The translations under genes and the position numbers were made by a program. 64,000 nt of DNA, taken from NCBI GenBank assembly GCA_036620675.1, contig JAZHEE010000014.1; one strand, 5' to 3'. The stretch comes from Jejubacter sp036620675. GTDB lineage: Bacteria > Pseudomonadota > Gammaproteobacteria > Enterobacterales > Enterobacteriaceae. The notes below the pieces were generated by a model. That model was not told where the DNA came from. It worked only from the letters and a program-made list of their open reading frames with translations, and made no database searches. Shown here one piece after another: positions 1 through 10,025 of this stretch. Within the stretch, counting starts at the first letter, position 1; the number at the start of each line of letters is the position of its first letter.

Positions 1-63
1 TAGCGTCTTGCGACGTTCAGGATATCAGTGCTTTCGAGTGCCCACACAGATTGTCTGATAAAT

Positions 64-260
64 TGTTAAAGAGCAGTGCGCTGTTTTATCAGCGGCTTGG
101 GGCTGCGTATATTACGCTTTCCCGCTTGAGAGTCAAGCGTTTATTTTCGCTTTCACTCCTGCCAACCCGGCGTGCCGTAAGGCGTTGTTCCGTGTCAGTG
201 GTGGCGCATTATAGGGCCTGAATTCGTGCTGGCAAGTCCCATTCTGAAAAAAACTTTTTG
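64..260 (-). promoter_or_regulatory. rRNA operon promoters P1 and P2, UP element and boxA leader
   Basis: Read on the minus strand this is an enterobacterial rrn control region. P1 has a -35 TTGCCA (235-230), a 16-nt spacer and -10 TATAAT (213-208) followed by the G+C-rich discriminator GCGCC, with an A/T-rich UP-like tract just upstream (about 258-241). P2 has TTGACT (136-131) and TAATAT (114-109), also with a 16-nt spacer. The leader contains the antitermination boxA TGCTCTTTAACA (75-64). The operon is transcribed leftward, so the 16S gene must begin just beyond position 1. Known biology: P1 is growth-rate and ppGpp controlled through the discriminator, and boxA recruits the Nus factors. 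In E. coli murI is likewise followed directly by rrnB. Confidence 0.93.
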
Positions 261-287
261 ACCGCCTCTTTTTTGCACAAACGCCGT

Positions 288-1139
288 CTAAATCGCCAGT
301 TTTTCCAGTGTGTTAAAACCATAACGCTGTAAAACAGGCATCAGACGCAATGCTTCCGGCGTCAGCGCCATACAAAACGCTTTATTCTGCTCAACCGACC
401 CTGCCAGAGGCGCCTCATGCTCAAGCAGCCATGCAGTACGCCTGGCGATCGCCGCGCCGGAATCCACCAGCCGGGTGCCGGACGGCAGAATCTGCATCAG
501 TTCATCCTTCAGTAACGGAAAGTGAGTGCAGCCCAGCACGACCGTATCCGGCGGTTCGGGCATACGCAGCCAGGGGCGCAAAATTTTACGCAGTGCCTCA
601 AGAGGAATTGCATCGCCGTGCAACTTGGCCTCCGCCAGCTCAACCAGCTCTGCAGATCCTATCATTTCGATACGACACTCATCGGCAAAGCGTGAAATAA
701 GCTCCAGGGTATAGGGGCGGCGCACCGTTGCACGGGTAGCCAGTAGTCCGACAATGCCATTCGCAGTCAGACGCGCGGCCGGCTTAATAGCAGGAACGAC
801 GCCGACCACAGGAAACTGAAACTTCTCACGTAGTGCGGGCAAGGAAACTGTGCTCGCGGTGTTACAGGCAATCACCGCCATCGCCAGCGGATAACGCGCC
901 TGTACGGCAGCCACTATCTCAACCACTCGTTGCACAATGAACGCTTCCTCTTTCTCCCCATAAGGAAAGGCGACGTTATCGAAAGCATAGATATAGTGAA
1001 GGTCGGGCAGAAGAGTGCGAATTTCATCGTAAACTGAAAGCCCACCGACACCGGAATCAAACACCAGTACGGTGGGCCGGATGTCAGAAGGAATAGCTGC
1101 CAGACAAGGTGTATTCTCGTCCTGCAGTGTGGTAGCCAT
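288..1139 (-). CDS. murI: Glutamate racemase MurI
   Basis: Cytoplasmic cofactor-independent racemase making D-glutamate from L-glutamate for peptidoglycan precursors. At 283 residues it matches the E. coli length (285). The N-terminal substrate motif [11 protein letters not shown] is clear, and the two catalytic cysteines lie in VIACNTAST and VVLGCTHFP, the pair that acts as base for each enantiomer. The start lies inside the end of btuB: the two genes overlap by 56 nt in different frames, as in E. coli, so translation is probably coupled to btuB. An rRNA operon follows downstream on the same strand. The N-terminal extension before the first strand resembles the regulatory tail by which the E. 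coli enzyme responds to UDP-MurNAc-L-Ala (family knowledge, not tested here). Confidence 0.96.
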   Translation of the reverse strand: MATTLQDENTPCLAAIPSDIRPTVLVFDSGVGGLSVYDEIRTLLPDLHYIYAFDNVAFPYGEKEEAFIVQRVVEIVAAVQARYPLAMAVIACNTASTVSLPALREKFQFPVVGVVPAIKPAARLTANGIVGLLATRATVRRPYTLELISRFADECRIEMIGSAELVELAEAKLHGDAIPLEALRKILRPWLRMPEPPDTVVLGCTHFPLLKDELMQILPSGTRLVDSGAAIARRTAWLLEHEAPLAGSVEQNKAFCMALTPEALRLMPVLQRYGFNTLEKLAI

Positions 1140-2952
1140 ATACCGTCTCGTAATCTTTATCGAACAGGTTGGCTATTCTACCACGAACGGTCAGTTGTGA
1201 GGTGAGAGGATACGAAAGTGCGACATCCCACAAACTGACGCCGCCCATCTTCACCAGTTGATTACCGGCTGCGTTATAGTTACGGTCATAGCGCTCCCCC
1301 AGGTAGCGATACGTCACCGACCAGCCCAACGCTTCGGCCAGGCCGCTCAGCTCATACTTTACCTGTTGCTTCGCGCGTCGTAACAGCACTTCGTCCGTTC
1401 GGGCATTGCGTGGGTCGACATAGTCATAAGATACCTGGTGGCTCACCGGCCCGGTATCGAAAGACGCCGTTGCTTCCACGCCTTTAATTCTCGCTTTGCC
1501 GATATTGTAGTAACGGTAAGTGACCGGATCTGAGTCGATCAGGTTATCGATATCGTTACGGTACCCGGAAATGCGCCAGCTTACCGGCCCGCTAAGCCCT
1601 TCAATACCGGCCTCCCACTGCTTGCTCTCTTCAGGATTCAGTCTGGTATTGCCGTAAAAGTCGCTGTAAAGCTGGCCCAGATTCGGCGCCTTATAAGCGG
1701 TTCCGTAAGAGCCGATCAGCCGATAGCCGTCAATGAATTCCCAGGCTGCGCTGGTTTGCCAGGTAGTATGCCAACCAAACCGGGAGTGATCGTCACCGCG
1801 TACCGCGCCTTCCAGCGTCACTGGCCCAATCAGCTGCTGAGCTGTCGCATAGAACCCGGTGTTATGCATCTCATGGCCGCGGCTGAGGTAAGCCGTTCCT
1901 GGTTCCGTAGTCTGCTTCTGCCAGTCCACCCCAGCACTAACCGTTCCCTGCCCAACCCGCAACGTATTACCCCATTGCAGGTTGTACTGCTTCGAATCAT
2001 CGAGCGTCGCGCTGGTATCGTAGCGCCCTTTATGCGGATCGTAGTTGTAGTCCTTGCTGCGGCTGTAGCCTGCAACCAGCTGTGAGGCATAGTCGCCTTC
2101 ATGAAAACGCAGCCCGGCGTCCCATCCCTGGCTATAAAGCTGGCGGGTATCCGGTAACCCGGCCACATTATAGCTATCGTCGTATGTCAGAGTGCCGTCA
2201 TAGTCGGTACGGTTGTCATAGCCATAACCGCGCACAAAGCCAGAGAACTGGTTGTTAAACTGATGGTCAACGGCACCATACAGCGACTTACTCATAAAGC
2301 CATCGCGATCGGGTTGTCGGGGATCGCCATAGTTATCTGGCAGGTTAGCCACGACGTCGAATCCCCTGGTCAGGGTATAGTTGCCTGCGAACGTCACACG
2401 GGTCGACCCGAGCTGCTGCTGGGTAGATGCGTCGTAACTCTGATAGCCGTGCGATCCTATCCCCGCGCTCAGGGTGGTTCCCGGTTTGTCCCTGCCGGTA
2501 ATAATGTTCACCACGCCGCCGATAGCATCGGAGCCATAAACCGCAGAGCGCGGCCCGCGGATATACTCAATACGCTGAATCAGCGACAGCGGAATCTGGC
2601 TCAGGTCTGAGCTACCGCTGATCCCTGCACCGTTCAGGCGAATACCGTCAATCAACAAAAGCACATGGCGGCTCTCCGTGCCGCGAATAAACAGCGAGTT
2701 GGTCTGCCCCAGACCACCATTTTGCGCAATATCCACACCAGGCAGGCGCGACAGGATGTCAGAGACGCTTTTCGCCTGCCACCTGTCGATATCCTCCCGG
2801 GTCACCACCGAAGTTGGGGCCAGTACCGAGGAAATCGGTTGAGGAAAACGGCTGGCGCTGACTACCAGCGTGTCATCGGCATTACTCTGTGCGCAGACGG
2901 AAAAAGCCGTGACAGGCAACGCCGTCAACAGCGATATTTTTCTTATCATCAT
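1084..2952 (-). CDS. btuB: Vitamin B12 outer-membrane transporter BtuB (TonB-dependent)
   Basis: TonB-dependent outer-membrane receptor for cobalamin (and in E. coli for colicin E and phage BF23). The 622-residue protein has an N-terminal signal peptide ending near VCAQSNA, then a TonB box-like [11 protein letters not shown]. The plug domain follows, with [11 protein letters not shown] and the conserved [23 protein letters not shown]. The remainder is the 22-strand barrel, ending in aromatic Phe (SGSYSF) as outer-membrane proteins do. Two adjacent ATG codons open the gene (2952 and 2949); the second would give MIRKIS, closer to the E. coli start. The 5' leader holds a cobalamin riboswitch, so expression should fall when adenosylcobalamin is plentiful. 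The 3' end overlaps murI. Confidence 0.96.
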   Translation of the reverse strand: MMIRKISLLTALPVTAFSVCAQSNADDTLVVSASRFPQPISSVLAPTSVVTREDIDRWQAKSVSDILSRLPGVDIAQNGGLGQTNSLFIRGTESRHVLLLIDGIRLNGAGISGSSDLSQIPLSLIQRIEYIRGPRSAVYGSDAIGGVVNIITGRDKPGTTLSAGIGSHGYQSYDASTQQQLGSTRVTFAGNYTLTRGFDVVANLPDNYGDPRQPDRDGFMSKSLYGAVDHQFNNQFSGFVRGYGYDNRTDYDGTLTYDDSYNVAGLPDTRQLYSQGWDAGLRFHEGDYASQLVAGYSRSKDYNYDPHKGRYDTSATLDDSKQYNLQWGNTLRVGQGTVSAGVDWQKQTTEPGTAYLSRGHEMHNTGFYATAQQLIGPVTLEGAVRGDDHSRFGWHTTWQTSAAWEFIDGYRLIGSYGTAYKAPNLGQLYSDFYGNTRLNPEESKQWEAGIEGLSGPVSWRISGYRNDIDNLIDSDPVTYRYYNIGKARIKGVEATASFDTGPVSHQVSYDYVDPRNARTDEVLLRRAKQQVKYELSGLAEALGWSVTYRYLGERYDRNYNAAGNQLVKMGGVSLWDVALSYPLTSQLTVRGRIANLFDKDYETVYGYHTAGREYTLSGSYSF

Positions 2953-2974
2953 TGTAAATTAAGCATCCAATTCC

Positions 2975-3195
2975 AAATCAGGATGCCGCAGGCGCCATCG
3001 ATAGAACGCGATGATAGCGCCGGAGGCGACGTGTTACCGGCAGGTCTTCGGGCTTGGAGGCGTGTTCGGATGAAGACTTCCCACTTTCAAAAAAAGCAGT
3101 GTCCGCATAATGCATTCATCCCGCCATTCGATACCGCTGCGCGTCAGCTCCAGATTCACACTGGATTCCCTTTTCACTCACAAGAGGCCGGCCCG
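2975..3195 (-). promoter_or_regulatory. Cobalamin (adenosylcobalamin) riboswitch in the btuB leader
   Basis: On the minus strand the btuB leader contains the hallmark pieces of the cobalamin riboswitch. There is a segment beginning AGGGAATCCAGTGTGAATC and continuing to GGAGCTGACGCGCAGCGG (about 3165-3125), then further along a B12-box-like GCCCGAAGACCTGCCGG (about 3053-3037). These two blocks and their order match the E. coli btuB leader. Known role: ligand binding folds the RNA so that the btuB ribosome site is sequestered. Exact ends are estimated. Confidence 0.9.
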
Positions 3196-3306
3196 CGCAT
3201 GCTACCGTTGTGACGTATGGATGTCCAGACTTCCATAACAAGGCTGGACATCATGCCGCTATCCCCTACAATCCCCCGCGTAATTTTGATCCAACTGGAG
3301 CGAACC

Positions 3307-4407
3307 ATGACGCCCGAGCATCTCCCAACCGATCAGTACGACGTGCAACTGTCCGAAAAGGTAGTTCGTCTGCAAAGTATGATGGCACCGTTTTGCACGC
3401 TGGTGCCGGAGGTGTTCCGTTCGCCCCTTAGCCATTACCGCATGCGGGCTGAGTTCCGCATCTGGCATGACGGAGACTCCCTCTACCATATCATCTTCGA
3501 TAATCAGACCCGTCAGCGGATCCGGGTTGATAGCTTCCCGGCAGCCAGCGATCTGATTAATCAATTGATGCCGGAGATCCTGAACGCCGTGCGTGACAAT
3601 ACGGTACTACGCAGGAAGCTGTTCCAGGTGGATTATCTGACCACTCTGAGTAATCAGGCGGTGGTTTCCCTGCTCTACCACCGTCCGCTGGATGACGAAT
3701 GGAAGCAACATGCCATCGCCCTGCGCGATGCATTACGTGCCCGCGGCTTTAACCTGCATTTGATTGGCCGAGCCACCAAAACTAAGATCGCCCTGGATCA
3801 GGATTATGTCGATGAGCGGATGCCGGTAGGCGGCCGGGAGATGATCTCGCGCCAGGTCGAGAACAGTTTCACACAGCCGAATGCGGCGATAAATATCCAG
3901 ATGCTGGAGTGGGCGCTGGAAGTCACGGAAGGATCGCATGGCGATCTGCTGGAACTATACTGCGGCAACGGTAACTTTTCCCTGGCACTGGCGCGTAATT
4001 TCCGCCGGGTGCTGGCCACCGAAATAGCCAAACCGTCGGTCGCCGCAGCGCAATACAACATCGCCGCTAACCATATTGATAACGTGCAGATTATCCGTAT
4101 GTCGGCGGAGGAGTTCACTCAGGCCATGACCGGCGTTCGCAGTTTTAACCGTCTGAAAGGCATTGATTTACAAAGCTATCAGTGTGAAACCATTTTTGTC
4201 GATCCTCCGCGTAGCGGTCTGGATCCGGAAACGGAAAAAATGGTACAGGGCTACCCGCGCATTCTTTATATTTCCTGTAATCCGGAAACGTTGTGCAAAA
4301 ATCTGGAAACGCTGTCGCAGACCCATAAGGTTGAGCGGCTGGCTCTGTTCGATCAGTTCCCCTACACCCACCACATGGAGTGCGGTGTGTTACTGACCCG
4401 CCGCTAA
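3307..4407 (+). CDS. trmA: tRNA (uracil-54, C5)-methyltransferase TrmA
   Basis: SAM-dependent enzyme that makes ribothymidine at position 54 of tRNA (and acts on tmRNA in E. coli). With the start at 3307 ([12 protein letters not shown]) it has 366 residues, exactly the E. coli length; an upstream in-frame extension from 3217 is rejected because it lies in the divergent btuB leader. A GGAG sits about 8 nt upstream. Visible motifs are the SAM-binding [16 protein letters not shown], the catalytic-loop [10 protein letters not shown], and the nucleophile region [12 protein letters not shown], where the cysteine attacks uracil C6. It stands alone, divergent from btuB, and ends in a strong terminator shared with yijD. 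Confidence 0.97.
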   Translation: MTPEHLPTDQYDVQLSEKVVRLQSMMAPFCTLVPEVFRSPLSHYRMRAEFRIWHDGDSLYHIIFDNQTRQRIRVDSFPAASDLINQLMPEILNAVRDNTVLRRKLFQVDYLTTLSNQAVVSLLYHRPLDDEWKQHAIALRDALRARGFNLHLIGRATKTKIALDQDYVDERMPVGGREMISRQVENSFTQPNAAINIQMLEWALEVTEGSHGDLLELYCGNGNFSLALARNFRRVLATEIAKPSVAAAQYNIAANHIDNVQIIRMSAEEFTQAMTGVRSFNRLKGIDLQSYQCETIFVDPPRSGLDPETEKMVQGYPRILYISCNPETLCKNLETLSQTHKVERLALFDQFPYTHHMECGVLLTRR

Positions 4408-4410
4408 ATA

Positions 4411-4436
4411 AAAAAGCCGCATAATGCGGCTTTTTT
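4411..4436. terminator. Bidirectional rho-independent terminator between trmA and yijD
   Basis: A-run, then AAGCCGC-ATAA-TGCGGCTT and a T-run: a short perfect stem flanked by A and T tracts, so it can end transcription from both trmA and the convergent fabR-yijD operon. Confidence 0.93.
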
Positions 4437-4456
4437 ATTTACGCCTGATACGTCGC

Positions 4457-4813
4457 TTAGTGCGACTGCTGGCGCAGACGCAACTTATAGCCAATCCAGA
4501 ACAGCAGAATCACTGACAGTACCGAAGGCAGGAAGTTAGACCCCAGATCGGGATATTCCGCGCGCACCACCGAACTGTATATCAGCACTCCCAACACAAA
4601 ACAGGCGGCGGCAATACCGGGCAAACCCACCGGCATGGTGCGATTCTGATAGCGCTGATGTAGGCAGTAAACCGTCAACCCCAGCGTCAGGATAGGGAAA
4701 ATTGAAAAGGGCACCACCGAACTGAACAGGGCGGAGCAGGTGCCATTAATCGACAGCCCGGCTACCAGCGCCAGCAGCAGCGTGCCTTTTTCCTGAATCG
4801 ACTCTTTCATCAC
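4457..4813 (-). CDS. yijD: Inner membrane protein YijD (DUF1422)
   Basis: Small hydrophobic protein of 118 residues with about four predicted membrane segments, separated by short loops such as [18 protein letters not shown] and [13 protein letters not shown]. It matches E. coli YijD (119 residues) along its length. Function is unknown in the family. The start codon overlaps the fabR stop (ATGA, 4810-4813), so the two are co-translated as a fabR-yijD operon, which hints at membrane lipid homeostasis, but that is inference. Confidence 0.92.
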   Translation of the reverse strand: MMKESIQEKGTLLLALVAGLSINGTCSALFSSVVPFSIFPILTLGLTVYCLHQRYQNRTMPVGLPGIAAACFVLGVLIYSSVVRAEYPDLGSNFLPSVLSVILLFWIGYKLRLRQQSH

Positions 4814-5466
4814 TCTTCCTTCACTTGTAAAGCATGTTGTGCAGCAATCACCGTCTTCTCTTGCTCACGGCGATACCAGTAGTAAGCTCCTTTTGAGATC
4901 ATACGCAGCTGCAACACCAGTCGCTCTTCAAGCTGAAGGCGCTGCTCTGCGTCGACGTCCAGCGCCTCCGCACCGGCGTTAAAGACAATAGTCACCATCG
5001 CTTCCGCCTGGGCTTCCGTAAAACTGCGCGGCATGCGATTTTCCAGCTCCAGGTAATCGGCAAGCTCCGCGATAAAGTGCTGAATTTCCCGGGCGACGGC
5101 GGCGCGAAACGCCGCCGAAGTGCCGGAACGTTCGCGCAACAGCAGCCGGAAAGCGTTGGGATTATTGCCGATGAATTCCATAAAGGTGGAGACTGACGTC
5201 CGGATCACGCTCCCCCCCTTGGCGATACGCTGACGCGCCTGACGCATCAGTTGACGCAGCATCAGGCCGCTCTCGTCCACCATTGTCAGCCCCAGCTCAT
5301 CCACATCGCGAAAATGCCGGTAAAAAGAGGTAGGCGCGATCCCGGCCTCGCGGGCAACCTCACGTAAACTGAGGCTGGCGAAACTCCGCTCGGCACTTAA
5401 CTGACTGAACGCGGCTTCAATCAATGAACGCCGGGTTCTCTCTTTCTGTTGCGCTCTTACACCCAT
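4810..5466 (-). CDS. fabR: Unsaturated fatty acid biosynthesis repressor FabR (TetR family)
   Basis: TetR-type regulator that in E. coli binds fabA and fabB promoters together with unsaturated acyl-ACP or acyl-CoA, repressing unsaturated fatty acid synthesis. The N-terminal helix-turn-helix is evident in [20 protein letters not shown]. The start is placed at the ATG giving MGVRAQQKE (218 residues, near the E. coli 215); an in-frame start 21 nt upstream (5487) would add MKDSGIV. The gene is divergent from sthA, as in E. coli, and translationally coupled to yijD by a 4-nt overlap. Confidence 0.95.
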   Translation of the reverse strand: MGVRAQQKERTRRSLIEAAFSQLSAERSFASLSLREVAREAGIAPTSFYRHFRDVDELGLTMVDESGLMLRQLMRQARQRIAKGGSVIRTSVSTFMEFIGNNPNAFRLLLRERSGTSAAFRAAVAREIQHFIAELADYLELENRMPRSFTEAQAEAMVTIVFNAGAEALDVDAEQRLQLEERLVLQLRMISKGAYYWYRREQEKTVIAAQHALQVKEE

Positions 5467-5663
5467 CACTATGCCTGAATCCTTCAAACTAATACTGGCA
5501 CTATATCAGAGTTTAAAACTACCCGGTCTATAAAGGATTGTGAATGATTGTTTACGGAAGCAACATCGCGTAAGACGGGAAAACGCACAATTAGAATTGG
5601 GGCATTCCCACGTTGATGTTACCATTCTGTTGAATTTATGTATAAGAACAGGTGAATCTTACC

Positions 5664-7064
5664 ATGCCACATTCCTGGGATTATGACGCAATAGTAATAG
5701 GTTCCGGCCCGGGCGGCGAAGGCGCCGCGATGGGGCTGGTGAAACAGGGAGCCCGAGTCGCAGTGATAGAGCGCTATCATAACGTCGGCGGCGGCTGCAC
5801 CCACTGGGGCACCATTCCTTCCAAAGCATTGCGTCAGGCCGTTAGCCGGATAATCGAATTTAACCAGAACCCCCTTTACAGCGATCATACCCGACTCCTC
5901 CGCTCCTCTTTTGCCGATATTCTTCGTCACACCGAAAGCGTTATCAGCCAGCAGACTAACCTGCGCCAGGGTTTTTACGAACGTAACCACTGCGAGATCC
6001 TGCAGGGCAACGCCCGTTTTACTGATGAGCACACGATCGCGCTGGAGTGTCCGGATGGCAGCGTTGAAACCATTACCGCCGAGAAGTTTGTTATCGCCTG
6101 CGGTTCCCGCCCCTATCATCCGGCGGACGTCGACTTTAACCACCCGCGAATTTACGACAGCGACTCCATTCTCAGCCTGCATCACGAACCACGCCACGTC
6201 ATTATTTACGGCGCCGGGGTTATCGGCTGTGAATATGCATCGATCTTCCGGGGAATGAGCGTCAAAGTTGACCTTATCAACACCCGCGATCGTCTGCTGG
6301 CCTTCCTGGATCAGGAGATGTCGGATTCGCTCTCTTACCACTTCTGGAACAGCGGCGTAGTTATTCGCCACCACGAAGAGTACGAGCAGATCGAAGGGGT
6401 TGAAGATGGCGTTATCGTCCATCTGAAGTCCGGCAAGAAAGTGAAGGCGGACTGCCTGCTGTACGCCAATGGCCGTACCGGCAACACCGACACCCTGGAT
6501 CTGGATAAGATCGGTCTGAAGGCGGACAGCCGCGGCCAGCTTAAGGTCAACAGCATGTATCAGACCGCGCTGCCGCATATCTGGGCCGTGGGCGATGTTA
6601 TCGGCTATCCGAGCCTGGCTTCCGCCGCCTACGATCAGGGGCGCATCGCCGCTCAGGCAATGGCGAAAGGCGAAGCGTCAGCGCATCTGGTAGACGATAT
6701 CCCGACCGGAATCTACACCATTCCTGAAATCAGTTCCGTCGGCAAAACCGAACAGCAGCTTACCGCCATGAAAGTACCTTATGAAGTGGGACGAGCTCAG
6801 TTTAAGCACCTGGCGCGGGCGCAGATTGTGGGGATGAATGTAGGAACGCTCAAGATCCTGTTCCATCGCGAAACAAAAGAGATCCTGGGTATCCACTGCT
6901 TTGGTGAGCGTGCGGCCGAAATTATCCATATCGGCCAGGCCATCATGGAGCAGAAAGGTGGCGGTAACAACATCGAATACTTCGTTAACACCACCTTCAA
7001 CTACCCGACCATGGCAGAAGCCTATCGGGTAGCGGCCCTCAACGGCTTAAACCGCCTTTTTTAA
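5664..7064 (+). CDS. sthA: Soluble pyridine nucleotide transhydrogenase SthA (UdhA)
   Basis: Cytoplasmic FAD flavoprotein that moves reducing equivalents from NADPH to NAD+. The ATG start at 5664 ([13 protein letters not shown]) gives 466 residues, the E. coli length; a GTG four codons upstream is less likely. Domains in order: FAD-binding [10 protein letters not shown]; the [15 protein letters not shown] segment, in which the second redox cysteine of lipoamide-dehydrogenase relatives is absent, as expected for this enzyme; NAD-binding [12 protein letters not shown]; the second FAD segment [15 protein letters not shown]; and the dimerisation domain. The 3' end overlaps convergent oxyR by 18 nt with no terminator between, so the two transcripts must run into each other. 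Confidence 0.97.
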   Translation: MPHSWDYDAIVIGSGPGGEGAAMGLVKQGARVAVIERYHNVGGGCTHWGTIPSKALRQAVSRIIEFNQNPLYSDHTRLLRSSFADILRHTESVISQQTNLRQGFYERNHCEILQGNARFTDEHTIALECPDGSVETITAEKFVIACGSRPYHPADVDFNHPRIYDSDSILSLHHEPRHVIIYGAGVIGCEYASIFRGMSVKVDLINTRDRLLAFLDQEMSDSLSYHFWNSGVVIRHHEEYEQIEGVEDGVIVHLKSGKKVKADCLLYANGRTGNTDTLDLDKIGLKADSRGQLKVNSMYQTALPHIWAVGDVIGYPSLASAAYDQGRIAAQAMAKGEASAHLVDDIPTGIYTIPEISSVGKTEQQLTAMKVPYEVGRAQFKHLARAQIVGMNVGTLKILFHRETKEILGIHCFGERAAEIIHIGQAIMEQKGGGNNIEYFVNTTFNYPTMAEAYRVAALNGLNRLF

Positions 7065-7964
7065 GGCTTTGTCGAAGTGGCCATCCATCTGAGCACGGAT
7101 GGCCTCCGCCAGCTGCTCGTAGCGGCTACGCAGCGGTGAGCCGGGGCGATACACCAGACCAATAGTGCGTTTAGGCTCCGGCTTATAACACGGCAGATAG
7201 ACCACGCCATCACGATTACGCTCCTGCGGTACAGCCAGTGCGGGCAACAGCGTAATACCGCTGCCTGCGGCTACCATGTTACGCAGCGTCTCCAGGCTGG
7301 TGGCCCGGAAATGGGTGTCTTCATCGGCGCCTGCTTCAAAGCAGAACCCCATGGCCTGATCGCGCAGGCAGTGGCCGTCTTCCAGCATCAGCAGCTTCTC
7401 GCCGGCCAGATCGGACATCGGTACCCTATCGCGCCCCACCCACGGGTGATCCTCATATACCGCCAGCAGCATCGGCTCGTCGAACAGCGGTACCTCAATA
7501 AAGGATTCACTCTCTTTCACCAGTGCCAGAATCGCGCAGTCGAGCTTACCACTATCAAGCTGGGCCAGCAGTTGATGGGTCTGGGCTTCATGCAGGTACA
7601 TCTCCAGCTTAGGGAATTCCTGATGCAGCTGCGGTACGATATGAGGCAGCAGATAAGGCCCCACGGTGGGAATCAGGCCAATATGCAGCGGACCGGACAT
7701 GGTTTCGCCCTGTTGACTCGCCATTTCGCGTAGTACCTTTACCTCGCGTAGCACCGTACGCGCTTGATCGACCAGCAGCAGGCCAGCCTGAGTGAAGAGC
7801 ACCTTGCGGCTGGTTCGCTCCAGCAGCATAACGCCCAGCTCATCCTCCAGCTTGCGGATCTGCCCGCTAAGAGTCGGTTGACTGACATGGCAGGCATCTG
7901 CCGCACGACGAAAATGGCGATGCTCGGCCAGCGCCACCAGGTATTCAAGATCACGAATATTCAT
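7047..7964 (-). CDS. oxyR: Hydrogen peroxide-sensing LysR-type regulator OxyR
   Basis: Transcriptional activator of katG, ahpCF, dps, oxyS and others. It has 305 residues as in E. coli. The N-terminal winged helix is [28 protein letters not shown]. The redox switch is seen as [14 protein letters not shown], matching Cys199 and Cys208, which form the disulfide on peroxide exposure. Divergent from the oxyS small RNA, with the OxyR site between them, so it should repress its own promoter. The 3' end overlaps sthA. Confidence 0.97.
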   Translation of the reverse strand: MNIRDLEYLVALAEHRHFRRAADACHVSQPTLSGQIRKLEDELGVMLLERTSRKVLFTQAGLLLVDQARTVLREVKVLREMASQQGETMSGPLHIGLIPTVGPYLLPHIVPQLHQEFPKLEMYLHEAQTHQLLAQLDSGKLDCAILALVKESESFIEVPLFDEPMLLAVYEDHPWVGRDRVPMSDLAGEKLLMLEDGHCLRDQAMGFCFEAGADEDTHFRATSLETLRNMVAAGSGITLLPALAVPQERNRDGVVYLPCYKPEPKRTIGLVYRPGSPLRSRYEQLAEAIRAQMDGHFDKALKKAV

Positions 7965-7997
7965 TATTCATCCTCCGCCACCATGATAGTCCATGGC

Positions 7998-8051
7998 GAT
8001 AGATAGCATAGCAACCAACGATTATCCCTATCAAGTATTCTGGTGAATAAT
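7998..8051 (+). promoter_or_regulatory. OxyR binding site and oxyS promoter
   Basis: The oxyR-oxyS spacer carries ATAG/CTAT-rich repeats (GATAGATAGCATAGC near 7999 and GATTATCCCTATC near 8020), in the arrangement of the E. coli oxyR-oxyS operator. They are followed by a -10-like AATAAT at 8046-8051. The oxyS transcript should begin about 9 nt later. The placement rests on alignment by eye with the E. coli region. Confidence 0.8.
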
Positions 8052-8059
8052 CAGTTCCA

Positions 8060-8226
8060 ACAAAGGGAGACTTCCACCACTTCCGGAAATTTCCCTCTGT
8101 AGAGAACCCTCTCTGACCTGTCTGATGACAGAGGCTGGGCTTCAGGGCTTATCCCCCCTGAGCTCCGCCATCACAGCCAACGTGAACTTTGAAGTTTTTT
8201 AGCGGACGCCACGTCCGCTTTTTTTT
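8060..8226 (+). ncRNA. oxyS: OxyS peroxide-induced small RNA (extended form)
   Basis: Divergent from oxyR, the 3' part contains the conserved unstructured AGCCAACGTGAACTTT segment followed by a terminator, AGCGGACGCC-ACGTCCGCT with a T8 run (8201-8226), equivalent to the OxyS 3' end. The 5' part has diverged: by position it starts near 8060, making the RNA about 165 nt against 109 nt in E. coli. Inside are two plausible hairpins, CTGTC-TGAT-GACAG (about 8118-8131) and a TCAGGG/CCCTGA stem (about 8143-8162). Known role: Hfq-dependent repression of targets such as fhlA after peroxide stress. The 5' end is inferred. Confidence 0.82.
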
Positions 8227-8289
8227 GGGTTCAGCGCGGGGGAGGTCGAAAGCGGAAACAAAAAACCGGCAGAATATGACGATGTGGCG

Positions 8290-8430
8290 GGCAGTTCCGT
8301 TCATTGCCGGGAAACTCCCTCGCCCTTCACGGAGAGGGCCGGAGTGAGGGTGACAGGCAGCTCCGGCGGACTGTTCCGTTCACTTTGCGTCACTGCTTCT
8401 CTGTTAATTCACCGCGGGTGAACGGAACCT
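8290..8430. repeat. Non-coding interval with palindromic repeat sequences between oxyS and argH
   Basis: The 8227-8515 interval has no credible gene. It holds a CCCTC...GAGGG palindromic block (8318-8350) of the kind scattered in enterobacterial intergenic regions. It also has a perfect 11-bp inverted repeat, GTTCCGTTCAC at 8373-8383 and GTGAACGGAAC at 8418-8428, with a related GTTCCGTTCA at 8294-8303. Function unknown. Confidence 0.6.
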
Positions 8431-8515
8431 TCTCCTGCGCGACATACTCATCCAGAAGACAGGGTAGCTGCCGGCAACTTCAGCTTCACGCCAATCCGCG
8501 ATGAACTTTTTTGCG

Positions 8516-8541
8516 TAAAAAAACCCGGCGCATCGGCCGGG
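8516..8541 (-). terminator. Terminator of the argCBGH operon
   Basis: On the minus strand CCCGGCCGATGCGCCGGG is followed by a run of T residues, starting 24 nt after the argH stop. Strong stem, six-base loop. Confidence 0.9.
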
Positions 8542-8564
8542 TCGTTACTGGCAATCAGGCGTGA

Positions 8565-9938
8565 TTACCCAAGCCGCTTGTGTGCCGCCTCCAGCGCCAG
8601 GGCGACCTGCTGAGGCGAGACGCCCCCTTTTGCCGCACGCTTATCCAGGCAGGATTGCAGGCTCAGCATCTCATACACATCTTCGCCAATCACGGCGCTG
8701 AACTTCTGAAGGTCGGACAGAGCCAGATCTTCCAGAGGTTTGCTCTGGCGAATAGCTTCAACCACCGCCTCACCCACGATATGGTGCGCTTCGCGGAACG
8801 GCACCCCTTTCGCGACCAGATAGTCCGCCAGCTCGGTCGCATTGGCATACCCTTGCTGAGCAGCTTCCTGGCAGCGCGGACGCTTCACCTGAATTCCGTC
8901 CAGTACCAGGGCCGCCATATGCAGGCTGTCCAGCCAGGTGTCGAGCGCGTCAAACAGCCCTTCTTTATCTTCCTGCATATCCTTGTTATAGGCCAGCGGC
9001 AACCCTTTCAGAGTCATCATCATGCCAGTCAGCGCGCCCTGAACCCGTCCACATTTACCGCGCAGCAGTTCCAGCGCATCCGGGTTCTTCTTCTGGGGCA
9101 TCAGCGAAGAGCCGGACGTCACGCGGTCAGAAAGCTCGACAAAACCCGCTTCGCCGGAATTAAAGAAAATCAGATCTTCTGCGTAACGCGACAGATGCAC
9201 CATGCCGATAGCCGCCGCAGAAAGCAGCTCCAGCACGTGGTCACGATCGGAAACGCTGTCCAGACTGTTACGGGTCGCGGAAGCAAAACCCAGCCACCCC
9301 GCCAACTGTTCACGATCGATCTCATAGGCGGTTCCCGCCAGCGCCCCACAGCCCAGTGGGCTGACATCCAGGCGCTTCAGAGCATCTTCCAGTCGGCTTT
9401 CATCGCGAGCCAGCATTTCAACATAGGCCAGACACCAGTGAGCAAAAGTGACCGGCTGAGCGCGCTGCAGGTGGGTATATCCCGGCATCACCGCATCCTG
9501 GTTGTTCTGAGCGGTAACGACCAGCGCCTTCTGAAATTCACGATTGGCTTCCAGCAGCGCTGTAACCTGCTGCTTGCACCACAGTTTCAGGTCGGTAGCA
9601 ACCTGATCGTTACGGCTACGCCCGGTGTGCAGTTTCTTACCCAACTGCCCCACCTTTTCGATAAGCTTACCTTCCACCCAGCTGTGAATATCTTCGGCGT
9701 CGCTGGTCAGAATCTGCTGGGGATCGGCCTGAACTTCCGTGAGCAGGGCATTCAGCGCTGCTTCGAGCTGCTGTTGCTCTTCCCCGGTCAGTACGCCAAC
9801 CGTCACCAGCGCTTTGGACCAGGCGACGGAGCCGACGATATCCTGCTCCGCCAGGCGGTAATCGAAGCGCAGAGAATCATTAAACTGTTTGAACCGCTGG
9901 TCCGCCGCCTGAGAAAAACGCCCGCCCCAAAGTGCCAT
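8565..9938 (-). CDS. argH: Argininosuccinate lyase ArgH
   Basis: Last step of arginine synthesis: argininosuccinate to arginine plus fumarate. The start at 9938 ([13 protein letters not shown]) gives 457 residues as in E. coli and has GGAG seven nt upstream; an ATG two codons earlier sits too close to that site. The fumarase/aspartase superfamily signature is present as [12 protein letters not shown], with further conserved blocks [13 protein letters not shown] and [13 protein letters not shown]. Last gene of the argCBGH operon, with a terminator right after it. Confidence 0.97.
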   Translation of the reverse strand: MALWGGRFSQAADQRFKQFNDSLRFDYRLAEQDIVGSVAWSKALVTVGVLTGEEQQQLEAALNALLTEVQADPQQILTSDAEDIHSWVEGKLIEKVGQLGKKLHTGRSRNDQVATDLKLWCKQQVTALLEANREFQKALVVTAQNNQDAVMPGYTHLQRAQPVTFAHWCLAYVEMLARDESRLEDALKRLDVSPLGCGALAGTAYEIDREQLAGWLGFASATRNSLDSVSDRDHVLELLSAAAIGMVHLSRYAEDLIFFNSGEAGFVELSDRVTSGSSLMPQKKNPDALELLRGKCGRVQGALTGMMMTLKGLPLAYNKDMQEDKEGLFDALDTWLDSLHMAALVLDGIQVKRPRCQEAAQQGYANATELADYLVAKGVPFREAHHIVGEAVVEAIRQSKPLEDLALSDLQKFSAVIGEDVYEMLSLQSCLDKRAAKGGVSPQQVALALEAAHKRLG

Positions 9939-10025
9939 AGTCATACTCCGTTTCTTTTATCAGTCTGTTGCCATCATTCATGATTACACTGGCGCCGAAT
10001 CAAGTCGCCCGGCGCCCCAGAGCTA

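Noticed and set aside
1..63. Possible start of the 16S rRNA gene
   Set aside because: Only the leader up to the processing-stem region is visible; the mature 16S 5' end (AAATTGAAGAGTTTGATC) is not inside the window.
5619..6578. Open frame of 319 codons on the minus strand, antisense to sthA
   Set aside because: Lies wholly over sthA and its leader; no recognisable domain, explained by GC-rich codon usage.
8580..9983. Open frame of 467 codons on the plus strand, antisense to argH
   Set aside because: It mirrors the argH codon pattern over its whole length; composition is that of an antisense frame (rich in His, Arg, Gln) and no family or ribosome site fits.
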